This document shows positions 34,152 through 43,354 of a DNA stretch of 64,000 nucleotides, piece after piece. Numbering within the stretch: the stretch's first letter is position 1; the number at the start of each line of letters is the position of its first letter. The DNA is from NORP240 sp046047495. Its GTDB lineage: Bacteria; Pseudomonadota; Gammaproteobacteria; Pseudomonadales; Pseudohongiellaceae. Location: positions 7,105 through 71,104 of the forward strand of contig JBJOHV010000056.1 in NCBI GenBank assembly GCA_046047495.1, read 5' to 3'. The position numbers and the translations under genes were made by a program. Under the pieces are notes generated by a model. It had not been told where the DNA came from, did not search any database, and worked only from the letters and a program-made list of their open reading frames with translations.

Positions 34152-37091
34152 CTACTCCCGGTTGCCGCCATTGGCGGCCTTGCTGATGGCGGCGATGATG
34201 CGCGCCCTTTCGGACGCGATGTGTTCGCGCCGGGCCTGGTCCGTGCGGCGGTCGTAATAGGGTATGCCGTCCACCCAGGTGGTTTCGGCGACTGCGTAAA
34301 CAGACAGGGGGTGGTCGGACCACAACACCAGGTCGGCATCCTTGCCCGGCCGGATGCTGCCCATGCGCTCATCCAGATGCAGCAACTTCGCGGGATTCAG
34401 GGTCACCATCTTCAGCGCATCGATCTCGCTGACGTTGCCGTATTTCACGGCCTTCGCCGCCTCCTGATTCAGTCGACGGGACATTTCCGCATCATCGGAG
34501 TTGATGGCCACCACCACCCCGGCCTGCTGCATGAGGGCGGCGTTGTAGGGGATGGCATAACGCACCTCCCACTTGTAGCCCCACCAGTCGGAGAATGTGG
34601 AACCTCCGGCACCATGTGCCGCCATCTTGTCCGCCACCTTGTAGCCTTCCAGGATGTGGGTGAAGGTGTTGATATTGAAGTCGAAGGTGTCCGCCACATG
34701 CATGAGCATGTTGATCTCGGACTGCACATAGGAGTGGCTGGTGACATAGCGCTCGCCGTTGAGAATCTCCAGCATGGCCTCGTCCACCAGATCGCGCCTT
34801 GGCGGCGCTGTGTTGCGGCGCGCCGCATTGGACAGACCGTTGTACTCTTCCCAGCGCCGACCGTATTCCCGGGCCTGGCTGAAGGCGTCCATGAACACCT
34901 GCTCCACGCCCATGCGGGTCTGGGGATAGCGAATGGAAGCGGGATTGGTGCTGCGCTTGACGTTTTCGCCCAGGGCAAACTTGATGAATGGCGGCGCGTC
35001 CTCGATCAGCAATTCGTCCGCCGCCGCCCCCCAGCGCATCTTGATGATGGCGGACTGGCCGCCGATGGGATTGGCGGAACCGTGCAGCAACTGGGCAGCC
35101 ACAACACCGCCGGCCAGGTTGCGGTAGATGTCGATGTCCTGGGCATCCACCACGTCCCGCATGCGCACCATGCTGGAGTTGGTGGCACCCTCATTGATGT
35201 TGAACAGGGCGATGTGGGAATGCTCATCGATGATGCCCGGTGTCAGGTGCTTGCCGGTGCCGTCGATTTCCATCGCATTGCGGACATTCAGGTCCGGCCC
35301 CACCTCGACGATCCTGCCGTCCCTGACCAGCACATCGACGGGCAGCACGCCCTGTTCCTCGTTGGTCCATACCATGGCGTTGCGAATCACCATGTCCTGT
35401 TGCTGTGGCGGCGTGTCCCAGCCATAGGCGCTGAACGGATAGGTCAGTGCCGACGGCAGCCGGGTGGGATCCTCATCCGCCACACCGTCCCCGCCGCCCT
35501 CTTCATCCTGCAGGGGCGCCAGGTAGCTCAGTTGCCATGCCACCCGCGCACCGCCGGCATCCAGGCCGTTGCCCTGCCATCCGGTGTCCGTGGGCCAGCC
35601 GTTCAGGCGCACCGGACCGGTGGCGGATGGCGCCGTGAAATTGAGGCTGATCAGATCATCGGACAGGTCCATGTTGACCCGCACCGTGTCGTCGCTGTCT
35701 TCCAGATCGAGCTCTGCCCGGGGCGCGGCATCGACAAAATCCAGGGACAGGGTATAGCGGGAATCGCCCACGGCCAGAGTGTATTGGCCGCGGCGGCTGT
35801 CGAAATCCCTGGCCAGCACATAGCGGCTGCCCCGCACCCAGTTCTCCAGCAATACCGCCTCGTCCTCCAGCAAGGGTGCCGAGGTGATCAGCAGGTTGGC
35901 CAGGGCGCCAGGTACCAGTTGTCCCACCTGATCCTCCACCCCCAGCATGCGCGCCGGCTGAAGGGTCAGGGCATCGATGGCGACAGTGGCCGGCAAACCC
36001 CGGCGCACTGCTTCCCGCAGGTTCTTCCAGAAATCCTTGCCGGCCCCTTCGCTGGTGACGGCAAAGCGCACACCCTGTTCATTGAGCAGGCGCAGATTGA
36101 ACGGTGCCAGCTCCCAGTGTTTGAGATCGGCAAATGCCACCTTATCACTGTCCAGGGCATCCTCCACCTTGGGAGCGGCCGGATAATTGACCGGAACGAT
36201 GAAGCCGGCGCCGGTGGCTGCCAGCCGGGACGCCTGCTGATAGCCGTCGGTGCCGAGTTTGATCAGGAATTGAAAGCCCAGTTCGTCACCGACCCGGTCC
36301 ATGGTCAGCGCCAGCTGCCAGTTGTCCACATCGATGACCTGGGGCAGATCCCGGTTGCTGATCCAGGCCTCCAGGGCGGCATCGGTGAAGGGCCGGGGTG
36401 ACTGGGCCGCGAACCAGTCGGCATCCAGGCTGGTTTGCCGCAACAGGGCGATGGCCCCCATGAGGGAGCTGGGCAGGGATTGGGCCGAGCTGCCACGATC
36501 GAGGGAGTAATGGGCGGCCACGTCCGGCACCAGAATCGCCTCGGCGGCACTCTCCTCGCCCAGCGTGACCAGGGCGGAGGTGCCGCGCGCGATGCCGTCG
36601 GGGCGCAGGCTCAACACGGTGGAGAAGCCCAACTGCCGCAGGGCTTCCCCAGCCTCCGTATCCGGCGCGAATTCCAGGCTGGCACGGTAGTAGGAACGGA
36701 TGGCATCGTTGGCGTTGAGGGCTGGGCTGGTGGGCTCCAGGGTCTCGGCTCCGCCGGAACGGCGCGGTGCAGTCAGATCGGGGAGGCCGTAATCGGTATG
36801 GATATCCAGCAGGCCCGGATAGATATAGCGACCGCTCATATCGATGGTAAAAAAGTCATCCGGCACCTGCTCATCGGTGCTGATGCCCACCACCCGTCCT
36901 TCCCGCAGCAGCAGGGTTGCCTGTACGTAGCTGCCGTCAGGTTGATAAATGGACGCACCGGTGAGGGCGCGGGCATCCAGCCTCTGGTCCGCGATGCCGT
37001 TGGGGGTCAGGGTCTCCTGGGCAACTGCATAACTATTTACCAGACCTGCCACCCAAACCGTGCAGGCGATTTTTCGCAGCAGTGTGTTCAT
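34152..37091 (-). CDS. Large exported tandem amidohydrolase
   Basis: A 979-residue protein with a signal peptide (residues 1-25, ending Y-A-V-A-Q) and two amidohydrolase modules. The first half has a degenerate strand (L-L-D-I-H-T-D-Y-G, with Asp in place of the second His). The second half keeps the usual ligands: D-E-H-S-H-I-A, a later H in T-H-I-L-E, and I-N-S-D-D. R-M-G-S-I-R-P-G-K-D-A-D-L-V is the C-terminal beta-sandwich motif. This layout recurs in periplasmic amidohydrolases annotated only by family. The ATG at 37091 lies one base after the M20 peptidase stop; the frame also opens from a TTG at 37106. A peptide or amide scavenging role with the M20 enzyme is likely. Confidence 0.8.
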   Translation of the reverse strand: MNTLLRKIACTVWVAGLVNSYAVAQETLTPNGIADQRLDARALTGASIYQPDGSYVQATLLLREGRVVGISTDEQVPDDFFTIDMSGRYIYPGLLDIHTDYGLPDLTAPRRSGGAETLEPTSPALNANDAIRSYYRASLEFAPDTEAGEALRQLGFSTVLSLRPDGIARGTSALVTLGEESAAEAILVPDVAAHYSLDRGSSAQSLPSSLMGAIALLRQTSLDADWFAAQSPRPFTDAALEAWISNRDLPQVIDVDNWQLALTMDRVGDELGFQFLIKLGTDGYQQASRLAATGAGFIVPVNYPAAPKVEDALDSDKVAFADLKHWELAPFNLRLLNEQGVRFAVTSEGAGKDFWKNLREAVRRGLPATVAIDALTLQPARMLGVEDQVGQLVPGALANLLITSAPLLEDEAVLLENWVRGSRYVLARDFDSRRGQYTLAVGDSRYTLSLDFVDAAPRAELDLEDSDDTVRVNMDLSDDLISLNFTAPSATGPVRLNGWPTDTGWQGNGLDAGGARVAWQLSYLAPLQDEEGGGDGVADEDPTRLPSALTYPFSAYGWDTPPQQQDMVIRNAMVWTNEEQGVLPVDVLVRDGRIVEVGPDLNVRNAMEIDGTGKHLTPGIIDEHSHIALFNINEGATNSSMVRMRDVVDAQDIDIYRNLAGGVVAAQLLHGSANPIGGQSAIIKMRWGAAADELLIEDAPPFIKFALGENVKRSTNPASIRYPQTRMGVEQVFMDAFSQAREYGRRWEEYNGLSNAARRNTAPPRRDLVDEAMLEILNGERYVTSHSYVQSEINMLMHVADTFDFNINTFTHILEGYKVADKMAAHGAGGSTFSDWWGYKWEVRYAIPYNAALMQQAGVVVAINSDDAEMSRRLNQEAAKAVKYGNVSEIDALKMVTLNPAKLLHLDERMGSIRPGKDADLVLWSDHPLSVYAVAETTWVDGIPYYDRRTDQARREHIASERARIIAAISKAANGGNRE

Positions 37092-37092
37092 A

Positions 37093-38517
37093 TCATTGTC
37101 CCGCAAGCTCTAGAACGATATCCCAGTTGAAGCGCACGAAGCGGTGCAGTTCGCTGATCAGGATGCGCTCCTGATCGCTGTGGGCCCCGAATCCCAGGGG
37201 GCCGTCCTCGATATCCGTGGCCGGGCCGATGCCATAACACTGCACGCCCATGGCCCGCAGATAGGCCATGTCGGTGGCGCCGGTGCTCATGGTGGGCAGG
37301 GTGATGACCCCGTAATGCCGGTTGACGGCGTTCTCGATGGCGGAAAACGCCGCGGTGTTGAGGCGGCTTTCGCCCCGGGGACGTGTGTTACGCGCACCCA
37401 GTTCGACGGTGACAGCCGGATCGTTGACCACTGCCCGCACCTGCTCCAGAAAAGCCGTCACATCCTCATCCGGCAGGGCGCGGAAATCCACCGAGGCGGT
37501 GGCTTCGGAGGGAATCACGTTGATGCGGTAGCCGGCATCGAAAATATTCGGCGACAGGGACGACGTCACCAGGGAGGCCTTGCCGGGCTCATTGGCCCGG
37601 AAGTACTCAACCGCCTCGGCGGCCCGGCCCTGGTCCAGCACCGCCAGATAACGCTCGGCCGCATCCGGGGGTGATACGGTGGCAAGCCGCTCGAAATAGG
37701 CGGCGGTGGTTTCATTGAGGCGGATCGGCGAACGCCAGTCGGCGATGGCGGCGATGGCTTTGGCCAGGCGCACCACCGCATTGCTCTGCAGGGGAACGGA
37801 ACCGTGACCGGCCACCCCGGAGGCCACCAGGTCGATGCGGAAGGGAATCTTCTCCAGGGTCTGCACCGAGGCGGATTGCACCTCCCGGTTGACCCGGGTC
37901 ACGCTGCCACCCTCGGCCAGACAGAACTCCGCCTCGATCTTGTCCCGGTGATTGTTCACCATGAACTCGATGCCGTACTGGGTCGCGCCCTCCTCGCCGG
38001 ACTCCGCCAGGAAAATCACATCCCGCTTGAGGGGCACATTGAGCCGCTTCAATTGCAGCATGACCATCAGCGCGGCCGTCAGATTGTCCTTGTCGTCCAC
38101 GGCGCCGCGACCGTAGACATAACCACCGTCCACCGTGGCGCTGAAGGGCGGGAACGTCCACTTGGCCGGGTCCACATTGACCGTATCGGTGTGGGCCATG
38201 ATCAGCAGGGGTTCCTCCGCGCCATTGCCGGTCAGGCGGGCCACCACATTGGGCCGCTCCGGATTGTTGGCCAGCACCTCCACCGGGATGCCGGCGGCCT
38301 CCAGCACATCCCGCAGGTACTCGGCGGCCGGTAATTCACGACCCGGGGGGTCACTGGTATCGAACTGCAGCAGGGTGCGGAAGTGCTCCAGGGTCTCGGT
38401 CTGCACAGCGGCCCAGTCCGGCTGCTGTTGCGCGTGGCTGAGGGCCGGCATGACCAGGGCCAGGGACATACACAGGAAGGTAAGAAGGGTAGGACGGATG
38501 CGATGAAGAGCCAGCAT
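37093..38517 (-). CDS. Exported M20-family metallopeptidase
   Basis: A 474-residue protein with a signal peptide (hydrophobic region 10-25, ending A-L-S-H-A-Q) and an M20/M25/M40 dipeptidase fold. Metal ligands are visible in M-A-H-T-D-T-V near residue 111 and G-R-G-A-V-D-D-K-D-N near 136, and the general base in A-E-S-G-E-E-G near 170. A dimerisation lid domain (P-S-E-A-T-A-S-V-D-F-R) follows. Family members remove N-acyl or peptide groups. It precedes the two amidohydrolase genes with a two-base spacer, so the three probably form a periplasmic peptide or acyl-amino acid degradation operon. Confidence 0.85.
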   Translation of the reverse strand: MLALHRIRPTLLTFLCMSLALVMPALSHAQQQPDWAAVQTETLEHFRTLLQFDTSDPPGRELPAAEYLRDVLEAAGIPVEVLANNPERPNVVARLTGNGAEEPLLIMAHTDTVNVDPAKWTFPPFSATVDGGYVYGRGAVDDKDNLTAALMVMLQLKRLNVPLKRDVIFLAESGEEGATQYGIEFMVNNHRDKIEAEFCLAEGGSVTRVNREVQSASVQTLEKIPFRIDLVASGVAGHGSVPLQSNAVVRLAKAIAAIADWRSPIRLNETTAAYFERLATVSPPDAAERYLAVLDQGRAAEAVEYFRANEPGKASLVTSSLSPNIFDAGYRINVIPSEATASVDFRALPDEDVTAFLEQVRAVVNDPAVTVELGARNTRPRGESRLNTAAFSAIENAVNRHYGVITLPTMSTGATDMAYLRAMGVQCYGIGPATDIEDGPLGFGAHSDQERILISELHRFVRFNWDIVLELAGQ

Positions 38518-38594
38518 AAGATGTGTCCACGAAAAAAATGCGAGCAGGTAACCCGGCCTGAACCCGGATACAGGTGATCCGGGTCCGGGCCGGC

Positions 38595-39095
38595 TCAGAA
38601 TTGTTCCGCTGCGGAGCCCAGGCTGGCATACACGGAGGTGCTGCCATCCCTGTTCAACAGCAGGACGTCGTAGGGCGTAAACCGCTCGCCCACTTCCATG
38701 CCAGGACTGCCCAGGGGCATGCCCGGTACCAGCAGGCCGGCACTGTTGGGCGGCGGCGCCGCCAGAAACTGCTGCACGAAGCGTGCCGGCACATGGCCTT
38801 CGAAGCGATAACCCTCCGCGGTCACCGCGGTATGGCAGGACTGCAGCTGCGGGGGTATGCCCAGCTCCTGTTTGACCCGGTTGAGGTCGTCAGGATGGTG
38901 AACGGTGCTGGCGAAGCCAGCGGCGGCCATGTGCTCGATCCACAGGCCACAGCATCCGCAGGTGGGATCCTTGTAGACATCCAGCGGGATCGGGCTGGCC
39001 TGGGCAGTGGCTGCCCGATGACCGACGAAACTGAGGGACACCAGCCCCAATAACAGACCATTGCAACGGCGGCGGGACAGCAAACGGTTTTTCAT
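38595..39095 (-). CDS. DUF411 metal-binding protein
   Basis: A 166-residue exported protein of the DUF411 family. The signal region (L-G-L-V-S-L-S-F-V) is preceded by arginines and ends near T-A-Q-A. The family motif is D-P-x-C-G-C-C-G-L-W followed by H-M, then S-C-H-T-A-V and G-H-V-P-A. DUF411 proteins are periplasmic and are usually linked to copper or silver, although the function is not proven. The ATG at 39095 has GGAGG before it. It is upstream of the M20 gene on the same strand, with a 77-bp gap, and may or may not be in the same operon. Confidence 0.82.
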   Translation of the reverse strand: MKNRLLSRRRCNGLLLGLVSLSFVGHRAATAQASPIPLDVYKDPTCGCCGLWIEHMAAAGFASTVHHPDDLNRVKQELGIPPQLQSCHTAVTAEGYRFEGHVPARFVQQFLAAPPPNSAGLLVPGMPLGSPGMEVGERFTPYDVLLLNRDGSTSVYASLGSAAEQF

Positions 39096-39259
39096 GGCAA
39101 TTTCCTCCAATCTGCGCCCCCGTACTCTAGCGTTTTACCCGAGCCAAAGGAACCCGAATAACACCCAACGGCTGCGGGGTACTGCCTGGCCGCAGTGGGA
39201 AAGCCGATGAGGTTCTGCTAGTGTAGGCAGCCCTCGGATGGTCACTGTCAGGAGCCACT

Positions 39260-40174
39260 TTGCGCATAGGTATTTTGTCACGCAGCAAGAACATTTACTC
39301 CACCAAACGGCTGGTGGAGGCCGCCCGCGACCGTGGCCACAAGGTGGAGGTGGTGGACGTCCTCAAATGCTACATGAACATCACGGCCAACAAGCCCACG
39401 GTCTACTACAAATCCGGCGAGCTCAAGCTGAAGCTGGAATTCGACGCGGTGATCCCGCGCATCGGGGCCTCGGTGACCACCTACGGCACCGCGGTGCTGC
39501 GCCAGTTCGAGGTGGGCGGCATTTATTCCCTGAACGAATCCGTGGCCATCGCCCGCTCCCGGGACAAGTTGCGGGCCCATCAGCTGCTGGCCCGCAAGGG
39601 TGTGGGCATGCCCATCACCAGCTATGCCCATGGCGCCGACGCCACCGATGACCTGATCGGGTTCGTGGGCGGCCCGCCCCTGATCGTCAAGGTCATCCAG
39701 AGCACCCACGGCAGCGGCGTGGTGTTGGCGGAAACCTACAAGGCCGCCGAAAGCGTGATCAACGCCTTCCGCGGCCTGCATGCCGAATTCCTGGTGCAGG
39801 AGTTCATCAAGGAGGCCGGTGGGGCCGACATCCGCTGCTTCGTCATCGGAGACAAGGTGATTGCCGCCATGAAGCGGCAGGCCAAGGAAGGGGAATTCCG
39901 TTCCAATCTGCACAAGGGCGGCGTGGCCACGGTGGTAAAACTGACGCCGGCCGAACGGGCCCTGGCGGTACGTGCCGCGGGGGTCATCGGTCTCGACGTG
40001 GCCGGAGTGGACATCATCCGTTCCGCCCACGGGCCCCTGGTATTGGAAGTCAATTCATCTCCCGGACTGGAGGGCATCGAGAAGGCCACTGGCAAGGATG
40101 TGGCTGGAGCCATCATTCAGTATGTGGAAAAGGACTCCGAGAAAGGCATCAACCGGATGAAGGGCAAGGGCTGA
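39260..40174 (+). CDS. rimK: Ribosomal protein S6 L-glutamate ligase
   Basis: A 304-residue ATP-grasp ligase that adds glutamates to the C-terminus of S6. Family features are the N-terminal I-L-S-R-S-K-N-I-Y-S-T-K, D-A-V-I-P-R-I-G-A-S, S-T-H-G-S-G-V-V-L-A-E, V-Q-E-F-I-K-E-A and L-E-V-N-S-S-P-G-L-E-G-I. Length is close to E. coli RimK (300). The start is a TTG at 39260, supported by GGAG five bases upstream; no ATG is suitably placed. It parallels the C-terminal half of the fusion at 23718 over nearly its whole length. The gene stands alone, divergent from the DUF411 gene. Confidence 0.9.
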   Translation: MRIGILSRSKNIYSTKRLVEAARDRGHKVEVVDVLKCYMNITANKPTVYYKSGELKLKLEFDAVIPRIGASVTTYGTAVLRQFEVGGIYSLNESVAIARSRDKLRAHQLLARKGVGMPITSYAHGADATDDLIGFVGGPPLIVKVIQSTHGSGVVLAETYKAAESVINAFRGLHAEFLVQEFIKEAGGADIRCFVIGDKVIAAMKRQAKEGEFRSNLHKGGVATVVKLTPAERALAVRAAGVIGLDVAGVDIIRSAHGPLVLEVNSSPGLEGIEKATGKDVAGAIIQYVEKDSEKGINRMKGKG

Positions 40175-40189
40175 AGCCACCGCTCCGGA

Positions 40190-40573
40190 TCATGCTTCCC
40201 GGCTTTTCTCCGCCAGCCGCCCCGCATTGGCCTCCCAGTTGCGGCCATCGAATGCCTCGATGATGATTTTTTCAGGCTGGGGGTCCAGGCAGCGCACGTT
40301 GACGTCCACGCCGTCGGGATTGGAGCGGGGAATGTAGAAAGGCTTTATGCCGCACACCTTGCAGAAGGTGTGCCTGGCCACTCCGGTGTTCCATGTATAG
40401 GTTGTGAGGCTTTCCTGGCCCTGCAGCAGGCGGAAGCGGGATTTCGGCACGATCAGATGGATGAATCCCGTGCGATAACAAATGCTGCAGTTGCAGTCCT
40501 CGCAGTGCAGCTCGGCGGGAGCCTCCACCTCGAAACGCACGGCACCGCAATGACAACTGCCCCGGTAGATCAT
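40190..40573 (-). CDS. GFA-family (glutathione-dependent formaldehyde-activating-like) protein
   Basis: A 127-residue single GFA domain. The zinc cysteines appear as G-S-C-H-C-G-A-V near residues 5-12, C-E-D-C-N-C-S-I-C near 30-38, and F-C-K-V-C-G-I-K near 90-97. Although named after formaldehyde-glutathione adduct formation, most family members have no proven activity. The start ATG overlaps the stop of the GNAT gene as ATGA. It is the last gene of the minus-strand run that begins with ManC or GalU. It could be a small metal-binding housekeeping protein. Confidence 0.82.
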   Translation of the reverse strand: MIYRGSCHCGAVRFEVEAPAELHCEDCNCSICYRTGFIHLIVPKSRFRLLQGQESLTTYTWNTGVARHTFCKVCGIKPFYIPRSNPDGVDVNVRCLDPQPEKIIIEAFDGRNWEANAGRLAEKSREA

Positions 40574-41100
40574 GCCGGCTCCGATGTGAAGCGGGCCGCC
40601 AGGGCAAGCAGCCGGTCACCGGTGAGCCGCTCCACGGTCCATTCATCCATGGCCCGGGAGCCCAGAGCTCGGTAGAAGTCGATGGCCGGGGTGTTCCAGT
40701 CCAGCACCGACCATTCCAGCCGGCCACAGCCACGTTCCACCGCCAGGGCCGCCAGCCAGGTTAGCAGGGTCTTGCCGATGCCCAACCCCCGTCGCTCCGG
40801 ATTCACGAACAGGTCCTCGAGATAGATTCCGGGCTTGCCCAGAAACGTGGAGTAGTTGTGGAAGAACAGGGCAAAGCCCACCGCCTCACCTTGCCAGCGG
40901 GCCAGCACCACTTCGGCCACCGGCCGTGGGCCGAACAAATGCCGGCGCAGATCGTCCGGCGTGGCGACAACCTCATGGCTGAGCTTTTCATACTCGGCCA
41001 GCTGGCAGATGAAGCCATGGATGGTCTCCACGTCCGCCTCAGTGGCCATGCGTAGAGTCAAGGCCGGGATTGAAGTGAATATGGTATCCGCTGCCTTCAC
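40570..41100 (-). CDS. GNAT-family N-acetyltransferase (diamine acetyltransferase-like)
   Basis: A 176-residue GNAT. The acetyl-CoA loop is R-R-G-L-G-I-G-K-T-L near residues 103-112, preceded by L-E-D-L-F-V-N-P-E-R. The body also has G-x-A-L-F-F-H-N-Y-S-T-F-L-G near 75-88 and a C-terminal V-L-D-W-N-T-P-A-I-D-F-Y-R-A-L-G. This combination (F-x-N-Y-S-T-F and L-E-D-L-F-V) is typical of spermidine/diamine-like and thialysine acetyltransferases. The start is a GTG at 41100 overlapping the stop of the phosphomannomutase gene. The target is not known. Confidence 0.82.
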   Translation of the reverse strand: MKAADTIFTSIPALTLRMATEADVETIHGFICQLAEYEKLSHEVVATPDDLRRHLFGPRPVAEVVLARWQGEAVGFALFFHNYSTFLGKPGIYLEDLFVNPERRGLGIGKTLLTWLAALAVERGCGRLEWSVLDWNTPAIDFYRALGSRAMDEWTVERLTGDRLLALAARFTSEPA

Positions 41101-42446
41101 TGCATCAGGTCCAGCAGTTCGCGGGTTTTTTCCCGCATGAGATCGGTATCGCCGCGGGACTCCACGTTGAGCCGCACCACCGGTTCGGTGTTGGACATGC
41201 GCAGATTGAAACGCCAGTCATCGAAACTCATGCTCAGACCGTCGGTGCGATCGATGGTGCTGGCCAGCGCCGTGAAGCGGGCCTCCACTTTCTTCAAGAG
41301 CGCCGCCGGATCGGCGATCTCCTTGTTGATCTCGCCGCTGGCGGGAAACGCGGCCATGCGCTCATCCACCAGCTGGGACAAGGTCTTGCCGGACTTGCTC
41401 ATCAGCTCGACGACCAGCAGCCAGGGGATCATGCCGCTGTCGCAGTAGGAGAAATCCCGGAAGTAATGATGGGCGCTCATCTCGCCCCCATAGATGGCGT
41501 CCTCCGCCCGCATGCGCTCCTTGATGAAGGCATGGCCGGTCTTGCTCTGGATCGCCACACCGCCATTTTCCGCGGCGATCTGGATGGTGTTCCAGGTCAG
41601 GCGCGGGTCGTGAATCACCTTCGAGCCCGGCTGGTGCTGCAGGAACGCCTGGGCCAGGAGTCCCACGATGTAATAGCCCTCGATGAAGCGGGCGTTCTCG
41701 TCAAAGAAGAAGCACCGGTCGAAATCGCCATCCCAGGCAATGCCGATGTCGGCCTTGTTGGCCAGGATGGCATCGATGGTGGGCTGGCGGTTCTCCTCAA
41801 GCAGGGGATTGGGCACGCCATGGGGAAAGTTGCCGTCGGGCTGATGATGAATCTTGATGAAGGACACCGGCAGCTTGCGTTCCAGCCGGTCGATGACGAT
41901 GCCGGCGCCGCCGTTGCCGGCATTGCAGACGATCTTCAGGGGCTTCAGTGACTGCACGTCGACATAGGTCAGCAGGTGTTCGATGTAGGCCGGCCGGGTA
42001 TCCATTGTGGTGATATCACCCTTGCGGTCCGCGGCGGCGAAGGCATTGGCCTCGGCGATGGCCTGGATGTCCTTCAGGCCGGTGTCTCCGCTGATGGGGA
42101 TGGATTCCTCCCGCACCAGCTTCATGCCGTTGTAGTCCTTGGGATTGTGGCTGGCGGTGACGGCGATGCCGCCATCCGCCTTCAGGTGAGCGGTGGCGAA
42201 ATACACCTCCTCGGTGCCGCACATGCCGATATTGATGACATCCACGCCGGAATCCACCAGACCGTTGGTGAGGGCCTTGCAGATGGCTTCGCTGGTGAGG
42301 CGGATGTCGAATCCCACCACGACCTTGCGCGGCTTGAGCCAGGTGGCATAGGCGCGCCCGATACGGTAGGCGATATCCTCGTTGAGCTGATCAGGAATGC
42401 GACCGCGGATGTCGTAAGCCTTGAAACAGGTGATGGCGTTAGTCAT
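41097..42446 (-). CDS. Phosphomannomutase/phosphoglucomutase
   Basis: A 449-residue alpha-D-phosphohexomutase. The phosphoserine loop T-A-S-H-N-P is at about 97-102, the metal loop D-G-D-F-D-R at about 242-247, the sugar loop G-G-E-M-S-A-H-H near 323 and the phosphate-binding end R-M-S-N-T-E-P-V-V-R near 421. The sequence is closer to CpsG/ManB enzymes than to GlmM. It makes mannose 1-phosphate for ManC and may also make glucose 1-phosphate for GalU and RfbF. It lies 27 bp after galU. Gene names manB, cpsG and algC are all used for this family, so no symbol is forced. Confidence 0.9.
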   Translation of the reverse strand: MTNAITCFKAYDIRGRIPDQLNEDIAYRIGRAYATWLKPRKVVVGFDIRLTSEAICKALTNGLVDSGVDVINIGMCGTEEVYFATAHLKADGGIAVTASHNPKDYNGMKLVREESIPISGDTGLKDIQAIAEANAFAAADRKGDITTMDTRPAYIEHLLTYVDVQSLKPLKIVCNAGNGGAGIVIDRLERKLPVSFIKIHHQPDGNFPHGVPNPLLEENRQPTIDAILANKADIGIAWDGDFDRCFFFDENARFIEGYYIVGLLAQAFLQHQPGSKVIHDPRLTWNTIQIAAENGGVAIQSKTGHAFIKERMRAEDAIYGGEMSAHHYFRDFSYCDSGMIPWLLVVELMSKSGKTLSQLVDERMAAFPASGEINKEIADPAALLKKVEARFTALASTIDRTDGLSMSFDDWRFNLRMSNTEPVVRLNVESRGDTDLMREKTRELLDLMQ

Positions 42447-42473
42447 AACAGTCCTTGTGGGAATATCAACGGG

Positions 42474-43307
42474 TCATTTGGCCAGATAAATATGTTGGTA
42501 GTTGTAATTGGTGGCTTCCACGAAGCCGTCCACGCTGCCGCAGTCGAAACGCCGGCCCTTGAACTGGTAAGCGATCACCCGGCCAACCTGGGCCTGACGC
42601 ATGAGCGCGTCGGTGATCTGCATTTCACCGTTCTTGCCCGGGGGCGTGGTGCGGATCAGCTCGAAGATGTCCGGGGTCAGTATGTAGCGCCCGATGATGG
42701 CCAGGTTGCTGGGCGCCTTGTCGGGGTCCGGTTTTTCCACCATGTTGCGCACCCGATAAATGCGCTCCGCCTCCAGGTCGCCGGCGATCACGCCGTACTT
42801 GCGCGTATCTTCCCTCGGCACTTCCTGCACCGCAACGATACTGCACTGGTAGAGCTCGAACAACCGCACCATCTGGGTCAAAACGCCATCACCCTCGGCG
42901 ACGCAGTAGTCGTCCGCCAGGATCACCGCAAAGGGTTCATTGCCGATCAGGGTTTCGCCGGTGAGGATGGCATGGCCCAGGCCCTTCATCTCTATCTGGC
43001 GGGTATAGGAGAAGGTGCAGCGGTTCATGATCTCCCGAATGCCCGCCAGGTACTCCTCCTTGCCGGTGCCGCGGATCTGGTGCTCCAGTTCATAGCTGAT
43101 GTCAAAGTGGTCCTCGAGGGCCCGCTTGCCGCGACCGGTGACGATGGCCATGCCGGTGATACCGGCAGCCATGGCCTCCTCGACTCCGTACTGGATCAGC
43201 GGCTTATTGACCAGCGGCAGCATCTCCTTGGGCATGGCCTTGGTGACCGGCAGAAAGCGGGTACCGTAACCGGCGGCGGGAAACAGACATTTCTTCACTC
43301 GTGACAT
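42474..43307 (-). CDS. galU: UTP-glucose-1-phosphate uridylyltransferase
   Basis: A 277-residue GalU. The nucleotide-binding loop F-P-A-A-G-Y-G-T-R-F-L-P-x-T-K-A-x-P-K-E (about 9-28) is the family signature, with F-A-V-I-L-A-D-D near 130, V-E-K-P near 188 and C-G-S-V-D-G near 255. Length is normal. It makes UDP-glucose for glycans and LPS. Between it and ManC lies a 47-bp gap with a perfect 13-bp tandem duplication (43321-43346). Confidence 0.93.
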   Translation of the reverse strand: MSRVKKCLFPAAGYGTRFLPVTKAMPKEMLPLVNKPLIQYGVEEAMAAGITGMAIVTGRGKRALEDHFDISYELEHQIRGTGKEEYLAGIREIMNRCTFSYTRQIEMKGLGHAILTGETLIGNEPFAVILADDYCVAEGDGVLTQMVRLFELYQCSIVAVQEVPREDTRKYGVIAGDLEAERIYRVRNMVEKPDPDKAPSNLAIIGRYILTPDIFELIRTTPPGKNGEMQITDALMRQAQVGRVIAYQFKGRRFDCGSVDGFVEATNYNYQHIYLAK

Positions 43308-43320
43308 CGTTTGCCTCTAT

Positions 43321-43346
43321 TGATTGCTGATCGTGATTGCTGATCG
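43321..43346. repeat. Perfect 13-bp tandem repeat upstream of galU
   Basis: TGATTGCTGATCG occurs twice without spacing, just before the galU start and after the ManC stop. It is probably a small slip-strand duplication or part of a binding site; no other significance was recognised. Confidence 0.85.
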
Positions 43347-43354
43347 GTTATTTT

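Noticed and set aside
34148..34372. N-terminal extension of the smaller amidohydrolase
   Set aside because: The extension lies inside the upstream gene in another frame and has no signal peptide; the ATG at 34147 is followed by a good one.
34146..36401. Plus-strand frame of 751 codons opposite the large amidohydrolase
   Set aside because: Same reason: antisense shadow, no ribosome site, low-complexity Gly/Gln/His composition.
23718..40174. Genomic island bounded by the two rimK copies
   Set aside because: No integrase, attachment-site repeat or composition change is visible; the duplicates face the same way but the segment holds ordinary operons. Recombination between the copies is possible but unsupported.
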